Source: an uncultured Flavobacteriales bacterium (GTDB lineage Bacteria > Bacteroidota > Bacteroidia > Flavobacteriales_D > Sanyastnellaceae). From it: a stretch of 7,038 nucleotides of DNA. The position numbers were made by a program, and so were the translations under genes. Where the stretch lies: NCBI GenBank assembly GCA_937996585.1, contig CALKUW010000173.1, positions 1 to 7,038 on the forward strand, in the 5' to 3' direction. Below the pieces are notes generated by a model. It had not been told where the DNA came from, ran no database searches, and was given only the letters and a program-made list of their open reading frames with translations. Below, piece by piece: positions 1 through 6,655 of the stretch (its first letter is position 1; the number at the start of each line of letters is the position of its first letter).

Positions 1-3
1 GCG

Positions 4-33
4 CAAAGATAGCGGGAATGTCGACCCGTCAAA
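4..33 (-). promoter_or_regulatory. Bacteroidota-type promoter reading leftward out of the window
   Basis: On the minus strand TATCTTTG (bases 11 to 4) matches the Bacteroidota -7 element TAnnTTTG exactly. TTTG at bases 33 to 30 sits 18 nt upstream, within the spacing known for the -33 TTG element in Flavobacterium and Bacteroides. The promoter lies just past the hairpin terminator of the 64-1230 gene, so it probably starts a separate minus-strand transcript whose gene lies left of the window. The motif match is direct; promoter activity is inferred. Confidence 0.6.
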
Positions 34-56
34 CACCCAGGGCCATTTCCCTGGGT
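30..56 (-). terminator. Hairpin terminator after the GNAT-like gene
   Basis: ACCCAGGG (35-42) and CCCTGGGT (49-56) form a perfect 8-bp GC-rich stem with a 6-nt loop. Read on the minus strand, the stem begins 7 nt after the stop codon of the 64-1230 gene and is followed by GTTTG, so the T-run is short. It looks like a weak intrinsic terminator. The T-run overlaps the -33 element of the leftward promoter, so terminator and next promoter are packed together. Confidence 0.55.
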
Positions 57-63
57 TGCGGGC

Positions 64-1230
64 TCATTTTGCGATGGGCACGCGCTTGAAGGGCTTGTCC
101 GGATCGAAGAGTTTGCGCAGGGTGTGATAGGTGCGGGTGCGCTCCGTTCCGAGGTTTTCGGCGATGCGGATCATCTTCGGATTGAAGTCGCCGATCCACG
201 TGAGGGTGGTGGAATGGTAGCGGCCCTTGGCCTGGATCTGCTTGCCGGCGATGTCGATGAGGTATCCGTCGAGGCCATGCCCGTGGTATTCCCGGTCGAT
301 GCCGAACACGAGTCCGACCATGATGTCGGAGGTCTTCCGCCATTTGTGGAAGAGGAACTTCAGTTTACCGATGGCATTGAGGTTGCCGTGGACGTGCCGG
401 AAGATCTGGTTCAGCTCGGGAATGTTCACGTAGAAGGCGACCGGCTTGTCCCCGTGGAGCACGAAGAAGATGATGTCGGGATCCATTACCGGCTTCAGTG
501 CCTTCACGGTCCGCTGGGCCTGCTTCAGTGGCATCTTGGCAAAGCCGTGGTGACCGCCCCAGGCATTGTTGTAGACCGTGCAGAAGTGCTCGGCGAGCTG
601 GTCATGTGTCAGGTCCCGTGCCGTGATGACGCGGAAGCCGCCGCGTGCTTCGATCTGGGCGCGCTTGCGTTCGAAGGGCTCCTGGATATCCACCTGTACC
701 GGGCGCCCGTATATGTACTGCTCGAAGTAGGTCTGGTAGCCCCGATCCCGGAAGAACCGCTCGTAGTATGGTCGGTTGTAGTTCATCCCGTAGCTCGGCA
801 AGGCAGTGAAATTGTCCACGAGCAGACCCCAGTATTTGTCCTTCTCTCCGAAGTTGATCGGCCCGTCCGCAGCTTCCATGCCCTGCGCCTTCAACCAATC
901 TTCGGCTGCATCGAGCAGCAGGTTGGCCACGGCGTCGTCATCCGTGCTCTCGAAGAACCCGATGCCCCCCGTTGGCTGTTCCATCCCACCGCTGTATTTC
1001 GGGTTGACGAAGGCGGCCACGCGCCCGACCCATCCGCCGCTGTCGTCCTGCACCAACCAACGCTTGGCTTCGCCGCCTTTCTTGAACAGGCGGTTTTTGT
1101 CCCGATCGAAGACCTTGTCGATGTCCTGCCGGAGGTGGGGGATCCACGCTTTGTCATCGGCGTAGATGGCCTTGGGAACGTCGTGGAAGGCGTTGCGGGT
1201 TTTCGTATCCTGAACCTCGATAAGTCGCAT
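64..1230 (-). CDS. GNAT-fold acyltransferase-like protein, apparently two GNAT domains
   Basis: The product is a 388-aa cytosolic protein with no signal peptide or membrane segment. It reads as two GNAT (Gcn5-related N-acetyltransferase) halves. The first (about residues 1-175) has the strand pattern WLVQDD, GWVGRVAAF and GGIGFFES (88-95), then a helix and a conserved-looking segment with NFGEKDKYWG and YGMNYNRPYY. The expected acetyl-CoA loop (Q/RxxGxG/A) is absent after GGIGFFES, where acidic residues stand instead. The second half (about 185-388) has EYHGHGLDGYLID (314-326), which resembles that loop with Glu in place of Gln/Arg, then TLTWIGDFNPKMIRIAENLG, typical of the fold's last helix region. 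Acyl transfer from acyl-CoA is therefore likely in the second half; the substrate is unknown. I chose ATG at 1230; an in-frame TTG 15 nt upstream is possible, and neither has a clear Shine-Dalgarno. The gene stands alone, divergent from the next cluster. The fold call is moderately sure, catalysis less so. Confidence 0.65.
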   Translation of the reverse strand: MRLIEVQDTKTRNAFHDVPKAIYADDKAWIPHLRQDIDKVFDRDKNRLFKKGGEAKRWLVQDDSGGWVGRVAAFVNPKYSGGMEQPTGGIGFFESTDDDAVANLLLDAAEDWLKAQGMEAADGPINFGEKDKYWGLLVDNFTALPSYGMNYNRPYYERFFRDRGYQTYFEQYIYGRPVQVDIQEPFERKRAQIEARGGFRVITARDLTHDQLAEHFCTVYNNAWGGHHGFAKMPLKQAQRTVKALKPVMDPDIIFFVLHGDKPVAFYVNIPELNQIFRHVHGNLNAIGKLKFLFHKWRKTSDIMVGLVFGIDREYHGHGLDGYLIDIAGKQIQAKGRYHSTTLTWIGDFNPKMIRIAENLGTERTRTYHTLRKLFDPDKPFKRVPIAK

Positions 1231-1311
1231 GGCGTTGGGAGTCAAGGGAGGGCAAATGTGCTACTTTCGAGCAACTCCGGCCGGTTGGTTTCGGTTGGAT
1301 TGTTGGAATCG
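1231..1311. promoter_or_regulatory. Divergent intergenic region with a weak promoter candidate
   Basis: This 81-bp gap must hold the start signals for both the leftward GNAT-like gene and the rightward cluster. On the plus strand TACTTTCG (1262-1269) is one base off the Bacteroidota -7 consensus TAnnTTTG, with TTG at 1235-1237 as a possible -33 element at a slightly long 24-nt spacing. On the minus strand CACATTTG (1260-1253) is one base off the same consensus but has no properly spaced TTG. The leader also carries GGTTGG at 1283-1288 and 1293-1298, GTTGG again at 1302-1306, and the palindrome CCGGCCGG at 1277-1284. All assignments are tentative. Confidence 0.35.
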
Positions 1312-1743
1312 ATGAACATGAACCGTTTACTCTGCCCCGTCCTGTTGGTCCTTGCCTTCCACTTCCCCTCGGAAATCATGGCGCAAACCCCCGTCAGGGC
1401 GGCAATCAAGTCGAGCGCATCTGGGCTCAAGCATTCCGGACCCGCCTTCGAGGCATTCGTTGCCAAACAGGGATGGGTCTTCACGGCGGACCAGACCAAG
1501 AATGCCGGTCTGCCCGACCTGGATGGTGCGCCATCCACGCTCGAAGGCGGTGCACCCTTCAGTGCAGCGGAATTCGACCCTGCCACCTTCGATCCACGGC
1601 ATTACCGCTTTGAGCGCATGGCCGATCCAGGGCTGCCCACGAACTACAACATCGGAGACCGCGGTGTCATCCAATTCCACAGCCTGCAACGCTGCCAGGA
1701 GCTTTACACGCGGCACCTCGCCAATACTTCGAAAGGAAACTGA
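1312..1743 (+). CDS. Small secreted protein of unknown family
   Basis: I do not recognise this 143-aa protein. Its N-terminus is a signal peptide: a short polar start with Arg5, a hydrophobic core (LLCPVLLVLAF), and a likely cleavage near MAQ (residues 23-25), the Ala-Gln ending common in Bacteroidota exports. Cys8 lies too early in the core to be a convincing lipobox. The mature part is polar, with a repeated FDPxTFDP stretch (88-95), a single Cys at 128 and no obvious T9SS C-terminal domain, so it is predicted to be periplasmic unless another route applies. The start is ATG 1312; ATG 1318 is an alternative. The frame is open far upstream, but that part is antisense to the GNAT-like gene and is not coding. 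The stop codon overlaps the start of the T9SS cargo gene by one base (TGATG), suggesting translational coupling and a related role. Confidence 0.65.
   Translation: MNMNRLLCPVLLVLAFHFPSEIMAQTPVRAAIKSSASGLKHSGPAFEAFVAKQGWVFTADQTKNAGLPDLDGAPSTLEGGAPFSAAEFDPATFDPRHYRFERMADPGLPTNYNIGDRGVIQFHSLQRCQELYTRHLANTSKGN
1732..1737 (+). promoter_or_regulatory. Shine-Dalgarno-like site for the T9SS cargo gene
   Basis: AAAGGA ends 5 nt before ATG 1743 and lies inside the last codons of the preceding gene. Together with the TGATG stop/start overlap it supports ATG 1743 as the true start and re-initiation by ribosomes finishing the upstream gene. Shine-Dalgarno sites are often weak in Bacteroidota, so its weight is limited. 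Confidence 0.4.
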
Positions 1744-4166
1744 TGCAAGGAACATTGAAACCGGCACTGGTCCACATGCTCTGCAAGGCATGGGTCCTCG
1801 CATTCGTTTTGGGCGCCGGAAGTCTGAGCGCCCAGGAGGTGTCCATTTCGGAAGGCGGCACCTACACGGGGTGTGATTTCTTCTTCGTGGACAACGGGTT
1901 GACCGCCGGTGACGCTTCGCCGAATGCGGACTACACCATGACCTTTTGTCCCGACATGGAGGTGGATCCCGTGATCAACTTCTACTTCAATCTTTTTGCC
2001 CTCGGTGCCGGAGACACCATGTTCGTCTGGCTGTCCGACGAGGCCGTGGGTGCCCCGGATGACTTTTTCACCGGCTTCGACCTTCAGGGCGTGGACATCT
2101 GGAGCCAGATGGACGACGTGACCAATGCGTCGGGCTGCATCACCTGGCAGTTCACCTCGGACGCTTCGGAGAACTCCAATTGGACGGCCGAGGTGACCTG
2201 CGAGGAGCCCTGCCAGCGTCCGGAGGCCATTGTAGAGACCACGGTGGACGGTGTGGTGGAGACGGTGCCACTCCGGGTTTGTGTGGGTGAGGAGATCCAG
2301 TTCGATGGCGGCGGTTCGCAGGCAGCGGAAGACTTCCTGATCGCCTCCTGGGAATGGGATTTCGACGACGGTACGACGGACAACAGTGGCCCCTTGGTAA
2401 CCCACAGTTTCGATGCGCCGGGCGCCTACACGGTCCAGCTGTACATCGTGGACAACAACGACTGTGCGAACGGCAACCTGGTGGACCACCTGGTGCTCGT
2501 CTCCACGCCCACCAGTTTCGAAGGCACGACCCAGAGCCTCCAGATCTGCTCGGGAGAGGAGTACCCGGTGACGGGCGTGGCCGAGGGCATTACCTACGAC
2601 AGCTCACCGAATGTGGATTTCGGGGGCGGCCTGTTCATCCCGGACGACCAGACCCAGTGCTTCAGTTCCTCCATCGTATTCACGGCGTTCAACCCCGGCC
2701 AGGAGATCACCTCGCCCGACGATTTCGAGAACTTCTTCATCAACTTCGAGCACAGCTTCATGGGTGACCTCACCATCACCTTCATCTGCCCGGACGGCAG
2801 CTCCATGGGCGTGCACCAGCAGGGTGGAGGTGGAACCTACCTCGGGGTTCCCGTGGACATCGATGCCCAGGCCAATGACCCCGGTGTCGGCTACGATTAC
2901 TTCTGGTCGCCCGACGCGACCAATGGCACCTGGGAACAGAATGCCGGTGGGACGCTGCCCAGTGGCACCTATGAGTCGGTGCAGCCGTGGACCCTGCTCG
3001 AGGGGTGCCCGCTCAATGGTACCTGGACGATTGAGGTCTGCGACAGTTGGGGCTCTGATAACGGCTTCATCTTCGATTGGTTCATCAACTTCGAGCCCAG
3101 TCTCTATCCTGACCCCATTGTCTTCACACCCCAGATTGGCGCGGATTGTGACAGTTCATTCTGGACCGGCCCGTTCATTGTCGATGATGGTGGTGACTGT
3201 GACGGTATCACGATTGAGCCCGAAAACGCCGGTGTTTTCGAGTACGTCTACACGGCAGTGAACGACTTTGGTTGTACCAGTTATGACACCATGGTGGTGA
3301 CGGTTGAGCCGGCGCCTGAAGTCTCCTTGGCGGCCGAGGAAAACTGGTGCGGTGTGCCGGTCGGACTGAATGCCGTGACCACAGATGTCCCATCCAATCT
3401 CAACGTGGACTGGACTTGGGAATCCACCGGAGGCACCATTGAGCCCGGAAACGGCAACAATGACGGAGCATCCGCGACTGTGGACGACCTCGATGCACCC
3501 ATCGAGGTCACAGTAACGATGAACATGACGGGCGGCAACATCGACGAGTGCCTGGCCACCGCCACGGTGCCGGTTGGGGTCTATGCGCCTCCCGTGTTGG
3601 GTCCTGATCAGGACATCTATGGCTTGTGCATCGGGGACAATCACATCCTGGTCCCTGACCTGCCCCCATCGGAGTGGGACCTTGAATTCGTTTGGACTTC
3701 GCAGGAGAATGGCACATTGCAGGAAACAGGCAGCGCCCTGACGGTCAATTCTACGGACGTCTACGGCGTCACAGTCAACATGGCGCCGCCTTGTATCGGC
3801 ACTGATGCCATGGAGTTCAACGTCAACTTCGGCCCCTGCGCCATTGAGTCCATTCCCAACATCTTCACGCCCAACAACGACGGCGAGAACGATGCCTTCG
3901 AGGTCAAGGGCAATGCCATCAGCTCGCTGGGACCAACGGTGTCGATCTACAACCGTTGGGGCACGCTGATCTTCCAACAGGAAGACTACGAGAATACGTG
4001 GTCTCCCAGCGAGGATGAGGCGGCTGACGGTCTGTACTATGTCGTGATGACCGTCAACTCGTACTCCTTGTCGTTCGAGGACATCGAGCACAATGGGACC
4101 ATCATCCAGGACGGGGAGGGTTTCCGCTACATCGGAGACCTCGAAATCCTGCGCTCACGGCGTTGA
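1743..4166 (+). CDS. T9SS-exported multidomain adhesin-like protein with CHU_C C-terminal domain
   Basis: This 807-aa protein is predicted to be exported by Sec and then across the outer membrane by the type IX secretion system. A signal peptide covers residues 1-31 (core AWVLAFVLGAG, end SLSAQ). Residues about 33-153 resemble a CUB domain, with GGTYTGCDFFFVDNG near the start and a TCEEPC end. A PKD domain follows (about 168-257) with the hallmark WEWDFDDGT at 203-211 and GAYTVQLYIVD. Residues about 258-455 resemble a proprotein-convertase P domain (HSFMGDLTITF, then GTWTIEVCDSWG at 426-437). Two or three Ig-like beta repeats span about 456-700. The CHU_C sorting domain starts with PNIFTPNNDGEND (705-717), continues with IYNRWG (735-740) and ends in GDLEILR. 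No catalytic domain is visible, so a binding, adhesion or matrix role is inferred. The composition is acidic, rich in Asp, Asn and Gly, as is common for such proteins. It overlaps the upstream small gene and lies 7 nt before the helicase gene. Confidence 0.9.
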   Translation: MQGTLKPALVHMLCKAWVLAFVLGAGSLSAQEVSISEGGTYTGCDFFFVDNGLTAGDASPNADYTMTFCPDMEVDPVINFYFNLFALGAGDTMFVWLSDEAVGAPDDFFTGFDLQGVDIWSQMDDVTNASGCITWQFTSDASENSNWTAEVTCEEPCQRPEAIVETTVDGVVETVPLRVCVGEEIQFDGGGSQAAEDFLIASWEWDFDDGTTDNSGPLVTHSFDAPGAYTVQLYIVDNNDCANGNLVDHLVLVSTPTSFEGTTQSLQICSGEEYPVTGVAEGITYDSSPNVDFGGGLFIPDDQTQCFSSSIVFTAFNPGQEITSPDDFENFFINFEHSFMGDLTITFICPDGSSMGVHQQGGGGTYLGVPVDIDAQANDPGVGYDYFWSPDATNGTWEQNAGGTLPSGTYESVQPWTLLEGCPLNGTWTIEVCDSWGSDNGFIFDWFINFEPSLYPDPIVFTPQIGADCDSSFWTGPFIVDDGGDCDGITIEPENAGVFEYVYTAVNDFGCTSYDTMVVTVEPAPEVSLAAEENWCGVPVGLNAVTTDVPSNLNVDWTWESTGGTIEPGNGNNDGASATVDDLDAPIEVTVTMNMTGGNIDECLATATVPVGVYAPPVLGPDQDIYGLCIGDNHILVPDLPPSEWDLEFVWTSQENGTLQETGSALTVNSTDVYGVTVNMAPPCIGTDAMEFNVNFGPCAIESIPNIFTPNNDGENDAFEVKGNAISSLGPTVSIYNRWGTLIFQQEDYENTWSPSEDEAADGLYYVVMTVNSYSLSFEDIEHNGTIIQDGEGFRYIGDLEILRSRR

Positions 4167-4173
4167 GCACCCC

Positions 4174-6093
4174 ATGAAGGAATACCGCGACAGCATCGCG
4201 GAATTGTCCGCTCTGACCGAGGCCCTGGTGAAGGAACACCGGGCGGAGGAGGAGCGGTATGCCGCCATCCTTGACGGGCAGCCCGTCGCCCGGCGCAAGG
4301 CGGAAGGCCTGACCTGGGCGCCCGTCAGTATTGTCCGCACGGCCTTCACCCTTGGGGGACGACCAACGGTCGAGATCCAAGCCGAATCGGGAGAGCCCGG
4401 TGCCTTCCGCGCAGGTTCGGCGGTGCAGTTGTCCTCTTCCGATACCAAGGGTGAGGCTGTTTCGCACCGGGGCATCGTGAGGTCCGCGCGTGGATTGGAG
4501 GCCGAGGTGGTCCTCGACGGCGACGAGCTGCCCGAGCAGGCCACACACCGCAGCTGGGTCCTGGATGCGCGATTTGACGAACGGAGCTTCAAGGAAATGG
4601 CGCGGGCCCTGTCCGACGTCTTGAATGCTGGACACGATGGCAAGCCGAGCCGCCTCGCCGCCCTGCGCGAGGTCATCCTTGGATACGCCCGCCCTGAGCC
4701 GGTGGAGCCGGAGCCCTTCGCGCATCCCGACTTGAACGAATCCCAGAACCGGGCCGTGGGCCATGCCCTGACCGCAGCCGAGGTGACGACCCTGCATGGC
4801 CCGCCGGGTACCGGAAAGACCACGACGCTCGTTCAGCTCGTGAAGGCGCTGGTCCGCCGCGGGGAGAAGGTGCTGTGCGCCACCCCGTCCAACGCGGCGG
4901 CCGACCTGCTCGTGGAGCGGCTCGGCGCGATTGGGCTCAACGTCGTCCGCATCGGCCACCCCATGCGGGTCGATCCGGCGGTGGTGGACCGTGCCCTCGA
5001 CCGGCTTGTAGCCGCAGATCCGGACCACAAACAGGTCAAGTCATTCCGGAAGCAGGCCGAGGAAGCCGCCCGCGAGGCGGAAAAGCAGTTCCGCACATTC
5101 GGTGCTGACCAACGGGCTGCGCGCCGCGCCGCCTACGCGGAGGCCCGCGAGTTGAGAAAGGAAGCCGACCGACTTGAGGGTTTCCTTGCGGAACGGGCCA
5201 TGGAGGCTGCCGAGGTCGTCTGCTGCACCCTCGTGGGGGCAGCAGACCGCATGATGACCGGCCGCCGGTTCGGTACGGCCATCCTCGATGAGGCGGGCCA
5301 GGCCCTCGAGCCCGCCGCCTGGATCCCCATCCGGATCGCGGACCGGGTCGTCCTCGCAGGGGACGCTTTCCAATTGCCTCCAACGGTCAAGGATCCTGCC
5401 GCCCTCAAAGCGGGCCTCGGGGTGAGCCTGCTCGAAAAGGCCATCGGCCGCGACCGGAACGTGCACCTGCTGGATACGCAGTACCGCATGCACGCCGACA
5501 TCATGTCCTTCCCGAATGCCACCTTCTATGGCGGTGAACTGCGGGCGGCGTCGGCCGTGGCCGAAAGGACATTGGAAAATCTGCCGCCCCTGACCTTCAT
5601 CGACACGGCCGGCCGCGGCTGGGACGAGGAGCGGTCCGCCCCTGAAGCGGACACCACCGGCCGCTCGCACGCCAGCATCCGCAACCCGGAGGAGGCGACC
5701 TTCGCGGTGGACCGTGTCCGGGAATTGATGGCGGCCCATCCCCTGGCCACGGTCGGGGTCATTGCTCCCTACCGCGCCCAGGTCACTCTGCTGGAAGACC
5801 TTCTCCACAGGGAAGTGGCCGCCTCAGAAGGCCGGTTGACCATCCAGACCGTCGACGGATTCCAGGGCCAGGAGCGGGACATCATGGTCATTGGGCTTAC
5901 CCGATCCAACGCAGAAGGCACCGTGGGCTTCCTCGCTGAACACCGCCGGATGAATGTGGCCATGACCCGCGCACGGATGCACCTGCTGGTCATCGGCGAC
6001 AGCGCCACCCTGGGCAGCGACGCATTCTATGCCGGGTTCACGCAGCACTGCGAGAACACCGGGGCCTACCGTTCCTGTTGGGAGTGGGCGTGA
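4174..6093 (+). CDS. Superfamily 1B DNA/RNA helicase, IGHMBP2/Upf1-like
   Basis: This is a 639-aa cytosolic ATP-dependent helicase of the Upf1-like SF1 group, close to the family that includes human IGHMBP2. An N-terminal region (about 40-120) fits the beta-barrel 1B insertion. Walker A is GPPGTGKTTT (209-218), Walker B/motif II is DEAGQ (372-376), motif III is GDAFQLPPT (396-404), motif IV holds QYRMH (436-440), motif V is TVDGFQGQERD (559-569) and motif VI is HRRMNVAMTRAR (590-601). A strongly charged, probably coiled-coil segment rich in Lys, Arg, Glu and Ala lies at about 290-350, where this family has its helical stalk. All key residues are present, so it should be active; whether DNA or RNA is the substrate cannot be read here. 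I chose ATG 4174, 7 nt after the cargo gene's stop, because an in-frame ATG at 4093 would overlap that gene by 74 nt. It is probably cotranscribed with the upstream genes. Confidence 0.93.
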   Translation: MKEYRDSIAELSALTEALVKEHRAEEERYAAILDGQPVARRKAEGLTWAPVSIVRTAFTLGGRPTVEIQAESGEPGAFRAGSAVQLSSSDTKGEAVSHRGIVRSARGLEAEVVLDGDELPEQATHRSWVLDARFDERSFKEMARALSDVLNAGHDGKPSRLAALREVILGYARPEPVEPEPFAHPDLNESQNRAVGHALTAAEVTTLHGPPGTGKTTTLVQLVKALVRRGEKVLCATPSNAAADLLVERLGAIGLNVVRIGHPMRVDPAVVDRALDRLVAADPDHKQVKSFRKQAEEAAREAEKQFRTFGADQRAARRAAYAEARELRKEADRLEGFLAERAMEAAEVVCCTLVGAADRMMTGRRFGTAILDEAGQALEPAAWIPIRIADRVVLAGDAFQLPPTVKDPAALKAGLGVSLLEKAIGRDRNVHLLDTQYRMHADIMSFPNATFYGGELRAASAVAERTLENLPPLTFIDTAGRGWDEERSAPEADTTGRSHASIRNPEEATFAVDRVRELMAAHPLATVGVIAPYRAQVTLLEDLLHREVAASEGRLTIQTVDGFQGQERDIMVIGLTRSNAEGTVGFLAEHRRMNVAMTRARMHLLVIGDSATLGSDAFYAGFTQHCENTGAYRSCWEWA

Positions 6094-6094
6094 C

Positions 6095-6655
6095 TCAGCC
6101 GACCTCCCCGGTCTCCGGGTCGACGCCGGCCGGGACGGATTCCTCGGCCGCGGGCTGGGCGATGGACGGATGGTCCGCCGGAACGGCGCCGTAGCCGTCG
6201 GCTGCGGTCATGTTGGTGGAGCCCTCCTCGCTCTGGGGGTAGATCTCGCTGATCTTGGTGTAGTTGATGGCGGGGATGACGAAGCCGATGCCGGAGCCCT
6301 TGAGGAATTCCTTGGTCTTGTCGAAGGCGTCCTTCACGTCGTCCGCGCTGAAGAGGAAGAACTGGTTGGACTCCTTTTCCTTGCCGCTGCGCTCATCGAA
6401 GCTGGTGAGGGCCACCTTGATGCGGAACCACTTGTCGCCGGTGTCCCATCGGACGACCTCGGCGTAGTTGCTCTTGGTAATGGACTGGACTTCGAATGGG
6501 CCGGTGCAGACGTCGGTCACGATGCCGACGAGCCGGGCCTCGGCCTCGGTATAGGTGTAGGCGTCGAGCAGCAGCTGGTCCGTCGTCTTCTCTTCACTTC
6601 CGTCAGCGCCGTGGCGCACGTATTTCACCACGCAGGTGAACCAGTTTCTCGTCAT
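6095..6655 (-). CDS. DUF4494 domain protein
   Basis: This 186-aa protein matches DUF4494, a family of unknown function found in Bacteroidota. Recognisable elements are the start NWFTCVVKY, then DAYTYTEAEAR, GPFEVQSITKSNYAEV, DKWFRIKVALTSFDERSGKEK and the end KISEIYP at residues 134-140. Residues 141-186 form a tail rich in Pro, Ala, Glu and Gly that looks disordered and extends beyond the conserved domain. There is no signal peptide, so it is cytosolic. Its ATG overlaps the oxidoreductase stop codon by 4 nt (ATGA), so the two are almost certainly on one transcript and translationally coupled. Its stop lies one base from the stop of the convergent helicase gene. The family call is made from memory of its motifs. 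Confidence 0.85.
   Translation of the reverse strand: MTRNWFTCVVKYVRHGADGSEEKTTDQLLLDAYTYTEAEARLVGIVTDVCTGPFEVQSITKSNYAEVVRWDTGDKWFRIKVALTSFDERSGKEKESNQFFLFSADDVKDAFDKTKEFLKGSGIGFVIPAINYTKISEIYPQSEEGSTNMTAADGYGAVPADHPSIAQPAAEESVPAGVDPETGEVG

Noticed and set aside
124..1311. Long open plus-strand frame antisense to the GNAT-like gene, continuous with the small secreted protein
   Set aside because: The translation is Val/Asp/Glu/Gly-rich without any domain, while the minus strand encodes a coherent GNAT-like protein. A signal peptide begins at 1312, so the frame is open upstream only through GC-rich codon bias.
1704..2489. 261-aa minus-strand frame opposite the T9SS cargo gene
   Set aside because: The plus strand encodes recognisable CUB-like and PKD modules here. 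The antisense product is His/Val/Gly-rich with no motif, the usual shadow pattern.
4093..4173. 27-residue N-terminal extension of the helicase from ATG 4093
   Set aside because: It would overlap the conserved CHU_C end of the cargo gene by 74 nt, and its residues look like an out-of-frame shadow of that domain.
4102..5028. 308-aa minus-strand frame opposite the helicase N-terminal half
   Set aside because: It lies opposite Walker A and the helicase start, shows no domain and crosses the boundary between two real genes.
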